Source of the DNA: Acanthosepion lycidas
Taxonomy: Eukaryota > Mollusca > Cephalopoda > Sepiida > Sepiidae
Reading direction: 5' to 3'
DNA: 64,000 nt
Assembly (NCBI GenBank): GCA_963932145.1
Contig: OZ010577.1
Coordinates: 16,779,589 to 16,843,588 of the forward strand
A program made the position numbers and the translations under genes. The notes beneath the pieces are model-generated. The model did not search any database. It saw only the letters and a list, made by a program, of their open reading frames with translations, and was not told where the DNA came from. Shown here in pieces: positions 56,695-64,000 of the stretch; positions within the stretch are counted from its first letter, which is position 1; each line of letters opens with the position of its first letter.

Positions 56695-57726
56695 CAAATT
56701 ACATTATTTAAATTATTCAGACTATTTTCCTCATCACCATGTTTATCACAATGCTTCAGCCATTGTATGCTCAGACCTTCTTCAGGTGGTTGGGATGTCA
56801 AACTGAACCCTTTATTTCACTTACTGGGGTCTAATGGATGTCGGTTATCTCCTGTTAATTCCTCTCTGAAAGTTCTCCACTGACTTAACCACGTATTGAA
56901 CTCACTTTGGGTCCTGTCACACAGTGCCATGTGTCCTTGGAGACATCTGTGTATAAATTTCTGGGTATTATAAACATAATGTCTTCAGCAATGATTTTTT
57001 TACCTGTGCTCATATTGCAATTTTTGCTGTTATCATTGCATGTTTTTTACCAGAGCTAATATTGCAATTTTTGTTATTATTGCTTTTCTCTGTCACTCCT
57101 TATTATTAGTTCCCATATTGTATTCATTTCTATGCTTGGTAGGCTCAGATTTTTGTGGCCTAGCATGTGTACTGATTCCTTAAGTTTACGAATTTTCCAG
57201 TGATGTTCTTTGTCTATGATCTCAACCTGATCCCACAGAGGGCGGTGATCTATCTTTTCTCTCCATATGTGGTCAGCCATGCCTGATTTTTCCACTTCCC
57301 CTTGTGTTACAGCTTTCTGGTGTTCCTGAAGCCTTACCTTAAGGGGGTGGCCTGTCTCCCCTTTATATTTCTTTCTACAGCTGCACGGGATAAAGTACAC
57401 ACAGTCTTTATACATGTTTTCCTCTATGGGGGGAGGGGTCTTACTCGGGAGAGATATCTGTGAAGTGTCGTCCCGCTTTTGAAGTCTTGATGATATAATG
57501 CCGCAGATCCTTTGTATTTTCTCTGATAGCCCCTTTGCATAAGGCAGGCAGAAAACAGTCAGCCTGCCTTATGTGAAGGGGGCATTTCAACATTCCAACC
57601 ACCTGAAGGAGGTCGGAGCATACAATGGCCAAAAAGTTGTGATAAACATGGCGACAAAGATGAGGACAATAGTCCGAATAATGTAAATAGTGTACATAAT
57701 ACCTCATCTCAGAAATATAGACAGAT
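56695..57726 (-). mobile_element. Penelope-like element with inverted termini, copy 2
   Basis: The body on the - strand is a 5'-truncated Penelope-like element: the RT-EN linker (LPYAKGAIRENTKDLRHYII), GIY-YIG domain, 3' region and tail (to about 56695). The 5' truncation point at about 57585 is joined to a second tail in opposite orientation (57585-57726: CATTCCAACCACCTGAAGGA, GGTCGGAGCATACAATGGCC, GATGAGGACAATAGTCCGAA). The element is therefore bracketed by inverted copies of its own tail, as in copy 1 at 44.4 kb. The stem AAGGCAGGC/GCCTGCCTT (57541-57570) lies next to the join. Confidence 0.8.
57077..57480 (-). pseudogene. Penelope-like GIY-YIG endonuclease domain
   Basis: The endonuclease domain of Penelope-like retroelements, which makes the nick used for priming. 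Open from DDTSQISLPSKTPPPIEEN and then MYKDCVYFIPCSCRKKYKG (VYFI and YKG as the GIY and YIG equivalents, with the CSC pair common in this family). Then ETGHPLKVRLQEHQKAV (R and H/E positions), KSGMADHIW, and the tail DKEHHWKIRKLKESVHML. It ends at TAA/TAG near 57077. The reverse transcriptase is missing apart from the linker in another frame (57441-57575). Intact within itself; broken as an element. Confidence 0.85.
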
Positions 57727-58520
57727 AGCTCAAACTACTATTCAATATTGGAGGAGTATTATGATATTAAGGTAATTTCATATCTTCTGTTCAGTCAGTA
57801 TAAAAAATAAAAAGATTTATTATACTAAGTTAAATAAAAAGGTATAGAATTAAAAAATTATATTCTTAACTTATTGGTTAAGGTTAAAGAAAGTTTAGTT
57901 TTAAACATAAATAACAAATTCTTGATTATTGCACTCTGGTGTTTCATATTTCTTTTAGGATTTATTTTTACATTCTCCCGTTCTTTCTTGGACAGGTGTA
58001 GAATGGCAGTATTTATATTATACCCCTTGACTTCACAGCTTACTGTGTATAAATAAAACATTATTTTCACTCTGTTTTAACTTTAAAAAATTTTTAAGTA
58101 AGTATTACTTTCAGAAAATCCAGTTAATTAATCCTTAAATTTACTACCAGACTTTGGAATTCATCTCTTGGACAAATATTGGATTTTAAATTTGTTTACA
58201 TATTTGTATACAATAGTGGCTCAATGAGTGAAAAAAAATACTAATGATTTAAGAATGTCTAAAAAGTTTACTTAAATATGGAAATTATTTTTTCTTTTAA
58301 TTCAATTTTAGAATGTTATCTTTCAAATAAAACCTGTAGCAGGAGGAGAGCTATGGAAGAAAGATTTATTCTCCTGTTTACGTTTCCCCTATTATGGCCA
58401 TTGTTATATCCATGATATAACAACACTGATATTTCATGGATGGAACAGAATGGCTAAAAGGAAAAAGAATGAAACATGCTTTGTTCTCAGGGAGACTTTT
58501 ATATACTACAACATACTCAA
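57727..58520. other. Unassigned intron sequence
   Basis: Nothing recognised. Confidence 0.4.
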
Positions 58521-58522
58521 AA

Positions 58523-58565
58523 TCACACACACACACACACACGTATATATCGAGAGAGAGAGAGA

Positions 58566-58626
<61 letters not shown>

Positions 58627-58627
58627 C
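58523..58627. repeat. (CA)n / (GA)n / (CA)n compound microsatellite
   Basis: CA run at 58523-58541, GA at 58551-58567, then about 26 CA units at 58568-58619. Confidence 0.97.
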
Positions 58628-60970
58628 ACACATGGGGAACTATATCACATATATCTACACAGCAAAGCATAAGGAGGAACAATTTGGAGATACTACTGAC
58701 CTGGAGAAGCCATTTTTAGGACTCCAGATTTAAATGAGCCAGAAATTCCAAATGGAAACAACATCATGTGCTTGTAAACTGCTGGAGGAAGCAAATTTAG
58801 CCTTAGCCTGGGCCCTTTGGTCCAGGCTAGAAGAAAGCAACCTTCTTATTTGGTTGTTGTCCACAAATTGAAAAATGACTGTAGCTTTTGTCACTGCGTG
58901 GAGTGACGTCACGAAACGGCTGTCATATGATCCATGTGACATATCTCCACCAAAGTGTGATAAGCACCTTCTGTCTCTTTACAAACTGAAATTTAAGTTC
59001 AAATAAGATATTTAAAATGTTTTTTTCGTTTTTTTTCTTCTAGAAAGTCTGTGTTGGTACCTATGAAAAATGCATAGTTAAATTTTTGTTTTAAAGCGGT
59101 CGTCTAATGTTCTCTGAAATGATGTCTCTGGCAGTAAAATGCCTCTTTATAAAATTTCCTCACTGATTTCTCCTTCAGTCATTCGTGGCCAAGACTTTTA
59201 TTTATGTTTTCCTTTTTTAGTTGTATCCCAGCAAATAACATAAAAAAATTTAAACACAAAATAAAATTCTTCCTTTCTCTTTGGAATTTCTTAACACAAA
59301 ATAATAAAGAAAAAAAGTTTTTAAAAGCCTGATCAACTCTGGAAGGCTTTGATTTAGAAAAGGAAAAAAAAAAGCTAAATTTGGTACTCACTTTTTGTTT
59401 TTATCTTTCATTCACATGCTAAGAAACAACTCCTGCTTTTTCCCTCTCTTCCAATCGTCCTATTTGGGAAAAAAATACTTAAAAGAAATAAAACAACAAA
59501 AAAGCATGGAGTCACATTCAGCATGTCTACTTATTTTTACAAAATCTTCGACTAAACTGTAATTTTTTTTATCACTTGCTTTCTTCCAATGATTTTTTGC
59601 CGCTAAAAAATGTCTTTACAAAGCAACAATTCTTTTACAAATTAAGCAATAATTTAAAAAATACTCTTTCTAAAATAATTTTAATGAGCTTCTCCATTTT
59701 TATTTTATTTTTTAAATTAGCCCTTAATATAAAAAAAAAAAAAAGAAAAAATCCAAGGTAGATAATTTTTTTTTGTTTACAAAAATGATTATTTATTCAT
59801 TTTTTTTAAACTGTCACCCAATGTTAGTCACAAGGGTGTCAGGCCTTTACTTCATCTCTATATACCATAAGTTTATTTGTTTTGCCAGGTTTTAGGGGAA
59901 AAATCTCTAGTATTGGAATATCAGCAATCAAATAAAACATGAATGTGCACATCATTTTTAAGACAGATAATTGGAAGATAGAATGTAAATAAAGCATAAC
60001 CTTTTATGAACAAATGTTTTATTAATACATGTAAGAGAGTTCTTGCAAGTTAGAATTACTGCATCTGATATTACACTACAGAAATACATAAGAAGGTTGA
60101 GTTCTTAAAAGTTGATTTACTATGGTGGATACTTCAGTATGTGAAGATCAAAATGTCTTCTAACTTTGAATTTGTTCATTGTAACCATCTATAGGAGCAG
60201 GGAGAGTTGAATACTCTATATTCTTTCCTCATTCAATTATTCATTTAATTTCAGTTCAAATGATTCTATGATTGTGTTTGACTGTTGTCTCATCTGTGTG
60301 CTGACTATTGTATCATGTTTGACTGTCTGATGGTCTCTGATCCTCTTGTTTTTATAACTGTTGGTAAGAACATTAAACACTCAGAACAAGGCATTTTTGT
60401 AGACTGATGTGTCCAAAAATAGTAGGATTGTGTTTGTTTTGTGTGAATTTAATAGCAAATTAATATTTTGTGGGGGCGAATTAGTAAACATGATTTAAGG
60501 CAAGCTATAAAAAGATGGAAAATAAATTAAGAAAATCCAATATAAAAATTCTCTTCCATTCTTTTTTTTTTAAGAAACATTCGAGTTTTTACAGAAAAAA
60601 TGTAGAAAATAAACTGGAAAACGGTGTTTGCATTGCCATCTTTTTTTTTTTAAAAAAAATAGTCATGAAAATAATTAAAATAAATTAAACTAAAAATAAA
60701 GTGCTTGAAAATTTTGCAAACGCATAATAGCCTATTTCTTGAGTTTTAACTCGATCAGTTTATTCAATTTTTTTATTTACTGCAAAGTTTCTCTTCTAAA
60801 TGACTTGTTTTATTTATATGAGAATTTTACGTGTGGTATTAATGAATATTCTTTTCATACAAATTTTGAGTTGTTTTTAATATTTTATAATAATTTTCCT
60901 AATTTTTTAAACTGGCTTTTATTTATTTATTTATTTATCTATTTTTTTTTTTTTTATTTTTTATTTTTAG
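58628..60970. other. Unassigned intron sequence
   Basis: No named element; very AT-rich from 59200 on. Ends in a long polypyrimidine tract before the TM9 exon. Confidence 0.4.
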
Positions 60971-61061
60971 GGAATTGCCATTTTTATACCAGCTTTTTCA
61001 ATTATTGCTTTTGCGTCTTCAACATGGATAATGTATTTTGCACTTATGCTTTTCTCATTTG
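60971..61061 (+). CDS. MFSD10: MFSD10 exon (TM9 and start of TM10)
   Basis: A 91-nt exon, acceptor ATTTTTAG and donor GTAAGT, phase 0 to phase 1. It encodes GIAIFIPAFSIIAFASS (TM9), then TWIMYFALMLFSF (start of TM10). The VPAF-x-x-I and L-x-x-YSF landmarks of human MFSD10 are at matching places. The remaining ~90 C-terminal residues (TM10-TM12, including the PCLSS and GTVMG-type segments) are not found in 61062-64000 and should lie downstream of the window. Confidence 0.85.
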
Positions 61062-61144
61062 GTAAGTTTTTGTTTCTTGCTCTCTGGCCCTACAATGGAT
61101 GTTTTTAAGAGGGGGATTTGGATGTAATGTACCTAAAGGGAACT

Positions 61145-61190
61145 TTATTTATTTATTTATTTATTTATTATTTTTTTTTTTTTTTAAGCA
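61145..61190. repeat. (TTTA)n and poly-T
   Basis: Simple repeat adjoining the LINE end that follows; likely its 3' tail on the - strand. Confidence 0.8.
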
Positions 61191-61560
61191 TTTCACCCCC
61201 CAAGCAAGGCAGGAGTGCTACTAGTACGCAAGGGGTCACAGTGTAAATAAAGGAAAAGACTGGGTATAGGTGGGTGGGGGGTTAAGGAAAGGATAAAAAG
61301 AAGAATGGAGGAGGATAAAAAGAAAAACGAGGATCAAGGCAACAGAAGATGTCAATTGACATTACATTTAAATATTTGAAGATTATAGTTATCAGCTAAA
61401 CAAGTAGGCAGAAAGGAGTTCCACTGTCGGGAAGTGCAAGAGAAGAAGCTGTTGGAGTAGAATAGGCGGTTACATTTAACTGTTTCGACAGTAAAAGAGG
61501 TGAGACGAAGATACCAACCTAGTAGCACACTTAAATACATGCATTCAGGGCACCAGTGAA
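61191..61560 (-). mobile_element. Non-LTR retrotransposon C-terminus and 3' end
   Basis: On the - strand: LRLTSFTVETVKCNRLFYSN, then SFFSCTSRQWNSFLPTCLAD and NYNLQIFKCNVN with a stop. This is the 'SFTV...SF...T-x-x-WNSLP...YNLQxFKxxVN' end of the Jockey/CR1-like family also present in fragments at 1.2, 4.3 and 17.8 kb. It is followed toward lower coordinates by a GA-rich 3' region and a simple repeat. Open for 60 codons, the best preserved copy of this end. Confidence 0.7.
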
Positions 61561-61861
61561 ATTAGCTCATCAGAGCAGATGCCATGAAAATATTTATAGA
61601 AAAGACAGAGGGAAGACACATTATGTTGGTGAGAAAGTGACTGGAGTCGAGACCCCCAACTCAGGACCAATCACTTTGCATATCCATGTTTGGATTTTGC
61701 TGAGAATCTTGATGAACAGTGAGGGTACCAGAGCAGATATGGCATTAGTATTCCATACATGGACAAATGGTAGATTTGTAGAATGAGAAGGATGAACTCA
61801 GATGAGAAAAAACTGTTAAAGTGAATTGTTATTGTTTCCAAAGTCTTGTGAAATTAAAGAA

Positions 61862-61898
<37 letters not shown>

Positions 61899-62059
61899 GA
61901 TAGTGAGATTTCTATTTTGATATCTTTTCAAAATTTTTAAGCACTGGTCTACAAAAAAACGTTCATCACTTCTATTACATATAAAAACAATGTTTTTATT
62001 TAGATGGACAGAGATCTGCTTGTATATCTCTGTAAAAACACATATGCTCATAAAATATA
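61561..62059. other. Unassigned sequence with T-tract
   Basis: T-run at 61866-61895. 61560-61790 is less AT-rich and probably repeat-derived. Confidence 0.35.
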
Positions 62060-62450
62060 ACTTGGGTATCTCTGACTGCATTAAAAAGTTGGAAAAAAAT
62101 TGACTAAAATCAAAGCACTTTGATATGGCTGATGCTAACCTCCGGGAGATTAACTCATTGCTCCTACTCAGCCAAATTTTTTTCCCACTGACATGAAGTG
62201 GAAGAATTTATATTGGATCATTACATCTGCTGCTAGGAAAGTTGGTTCACTGTGTTATGCTAGACAATATTGCTCACCAGAATCTATCTTATATCTTTAT
62301 AAGTCTACTATTTTTTTATGCACTGGATATTGCTGTGAGATCTGGTTAGGTGCTTTTGCTATGTATTTTCAAGGAATTATTCTGAATGAATAGACTGTTC
62401 AGGCTGAGAAAAAGGAAATAATAGCACTTAACCGTAAGTTGCAAAAAATA
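62060..62450 (+). mobile_element. Non-LTR retrotransposon RT fragment
   Basis: SAARKVGSLCYARQYCSPES then ILYLYKSTIFLCTGYCCEIW-LGAF matches the 'A-x-K-x-GxLxRAR-x-xLSPExILxLYKSxIRPxMEYCxxIW-xGA' block that precedes LDKIQRR at 4.6 kb in the same family. Stops on both sides. Confidence 0.65.
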
Positions 62451-62732
62451 TTGCACTTTCTGCAATGTATAACTGTCTGATAACTAGGAATATAACTCAT
62501 TGAAGGAAAAAAAAGATTTCCTCTCCTTTTATACAATTTATAGTAAGTCACATGACCACTACAACTATAAAAGGTGAATACAGAAGATAAGGTTTTTTGT
62601 TAATAAGCATTTCTACAAGCCAGTTAAATACACTGTTCTTTTTCCTACTTGACCAAGTCAATTTTTCCACACATTCCTGAGAAACAGAAGAAAAAAAAAA
62701 TGAATAGGACAAATATAGGGAACTACAGTGCC
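62451..62732. other. Unassigned sequence
   Basis: Nothing recognised. Confidence 0.4.
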
Positions 62733-64000
62733 TTACCGAGGACGGTTAACAATATTGGTAGAATCGTATATTTTATTTATTTGAGACAAGGTAACCTGAG
62801 TGGCCCAAAGAGCGGCCTCACTACTCAACCAATCTGAACCATGGCACCAGAACTGAATGCAGGCCTTGAACATTTTTAATAACATGGCTCTGGTGATCAA
62901 GTCAGCAGAGTTCCCTGTGTTCAGCACATACTGGAATGAAGGTGAGAGGCCAAACAAGAACTCCATGCTCATCTGAAAGACATCCTTTGGTCTGTTTCTT
63001 GCAAAGAGGTTCTTACTAACAAGAGAGGACTACCAGAGTATCTGTGGCTGCATATATTATGGTTGGTTTGAATCCTCCACAAACTTTCAAGACAGTAAGC
63101 AAGCATTTTAGAGTCAAGTACGTTGCCAAAACTTCCAAAGTAAGAGTTTTTCTTTTAAAGGATGCCACCTTAGCCTCAGCAAAAACCAAGCAAGATCGAT
63201 GGCTCTGCACCACATAGGCAACAAACCCATATGCCTGTGGCACTGCATCACAAAAAAGGAACAGGTCATCAACCTTATCCTCACTGAAGGATTTTTAGGG
63301 GAAGGAAATGGTCCCCAATCCAGAGTAGTCATATGAAAGGCTTTTCCACTGGTATGAAAACTCTCGTGGAACTTCCTAAGCCGTTCTCTCATAGCTCACT
63401 TAACAGAATTCAACCCTGCAAAGACTGGCAAGTATAGAGACAACTGGTCAAAGAGTTTTGATACCTCAGTAAGAATTTGCCTCTTTGTAGAAGCATTAGC
63501 ATCATATACAATGGGAGTGACATGTTGCATATCAGAGAGATGGCTGTACTGATATCCCAGCACCTTCTCCCAATCAGTTCCATGATTACTCAGGGTGCCA
63601 TCCACCTTCATTCTATCCCGGATCTCTACACAGTTGCAAGAATGCAAATCAACCCCCCCCTGCTCTGTTGCAGTTGCTTCAGGAGGAGGGCATAAAGATT
63701 GCATACCTCACATCTGGATGGTCACCAGTCATCACCACATTTGCCTATCAATTCTTCATCATGCATCTGCAAGGATCTGGGGGAAAACTGAGCTGCATGG
63801 TACCAAAGAATACAATTTAATATGAAGGGATTAGAGTTGAATCCCAAAATGATGGTGGTGTACCTGAAACAATGCAGGTGACCTCTGTCCTTCAGAAAAG
63901 AAAAGCAAAATCTGTTCTTGTCCAGTTCCATTTCAAGACAGATCATTAGGAAGGTCCTCCTGATATCTACCAACAAAACATGGTTATTTGTTCAAAGAAA
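62733..64000 (-). pseudogene. BEL/Pao retrotransposon pol remnant, cut by window end
   Basis: On the - strand, in several frames from the right edge: DIRRTFLMICLEMELDKNRF (BEL/Pao RT start), DWEKVLGYQYSHLSDMQHV, TKRQILTEVSKLFDQLSLYL (RT end), AVPQAYGFVAYVV with LVFAEAKVASFKRKTLTLEV and ATYLTLKCL (RNase H-like), and FQYVLNTGNSADLITRAM with FWCHGSDWL (the 'Y-x-P-x-x-x-NPAD-x-x-TR...W-x-GP-x-WL' segment before integrase). Domain order fits Pao. Frameshifts at about 63700, 63400 and 63240 break it. A run of C at 63651-63658 coincides with one disrupted area. The 5' part and LTRs are outside the window. Confidence 0.75.

Larger units (their letters stand above)
9026..61061 (+). other. MFSD10: MFSD10 (TETRAN) gene body, eight visible coding exons
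   Basis: Eight exons at 9026-9129, 14975-15133, 36632-36820, 39942-40038, 43947-44058, 50500-50555, 51970-52022 and 60971-61061 join in frame into about 287 codons that follow vertebrate MFSD10 from TM2 to the start of TM10. MFSD10 is a major facilitator superfamily transporter; the human protein (about 455 residues) has been reported as an organic-anion exporter. Seen: every acceptor is AG after a T-rich tract, seven donors are GT and one is GC, and phases agree at all seven internal joins. Visible intron lengths are 5845, 21498, 3121, 3908, 6441, 1414 and 8948 bp. Known: MFS motif A (DxxGR), the R-x-x-GG element and a GPxxG motif in TM5. Not found: the exon(s) for TM1 upstream and the last exons downstream. 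The introns are loaded with mobile DNA, but no exon is visibly broken, so the gene looks functional. Confidence 0.9.

Noticed and set aside
57441..57707. 88-codon ORF taken as a separate gene
   Set aside because: Its first part is the inverted Penelope tail and its last part is the Penelope RT-EN linker in frame; an accidental fusion at the insertion junction.
58378..58733. Four overlapping ORFs rich in HT, TH and CV repeats
   Set aside because: They are translations of the (CA)n/(GA)n microsatellite in different frames.
60739..61065. 108-codon ORF ending with the TM9 exon
   Set aside because: The upstream part is AT-rich intron that happens to be open; the acceptor at 60969-60970 marks the real exon.

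Overview
The window is animal nuclear DNA: AT-rich, rich in microsatellites and retroelement debris, with short exons separated by kilobase-scale introns that have GT/GC...AG borders. There is no sign of bacterial, plasmid or viral gene organisation. The mix of elements (Tx1-like LINEs, Penelope-like elements, BEL/Pao, tRNA-headed SINEs) and the intron sizes suggest an invertebrate with a large genome. A mollusc, perhaps a cephalopod, is my best guess, but that is inference.

The only host gene I can support is an orthologue of MFSD10 (TETRAN), a 12-helix major-facilitator transporter, on the + strand. Eight coding exons lie between 9026 and 61061. They are in the right order, with compatible reading phases, and together encode roughly the TM2 to TM10 part of the protein. 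I could not find the exon(s) for the N-terminus and TM1. The C-terminal exon(s) for TM10-TM12 should lie beyond base 64000. About 0.86 kb of coding sequence is therefore spread over 52 kb. The intron between exons 5 and 6 (counting visible exons) begins with GC instead of GT.

Almost everything else is mobile DNA. From 1 to 9025: a Hsmar1/MADE1-like mariner miniature element, a broken LTR-retrotransposon gag, fragments of one non-LTR element family, Penelope-type 3' tails, a 120-bp tandem repeat, and the first copy of a repeat that also occurs at 12.6 and 15.2 kb. Two of those three copies carry a TA-flanked ~560-bp insertion that the third lacks. The 21.5-kb intron (15134-36631) holds the most striking structure: two diverged Tx1/L1-type LINEs head-to-tail on the - strand (about 18.75-22.78 and 22.78-28.0 kb), both broken, one of them an internal-deletion chimera. 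The later introns contain two Penelope-like GIY-YIG endonuclease remnants, each flanked by inverted copies of the element's own tail. They also contain a 150-bp-arm foldback element, an orphan exon-like ORF, and fragments of RTE and IS1595-like elements. The right edge is a BEL/Pao retrotransposon remnant on the - strand.

I see no operons, CRISPR arrays or clear new biological system. The most informative observations are structural: the LINE pair, the inverted Penelope termini, the related empty site and the GC-AG intron.
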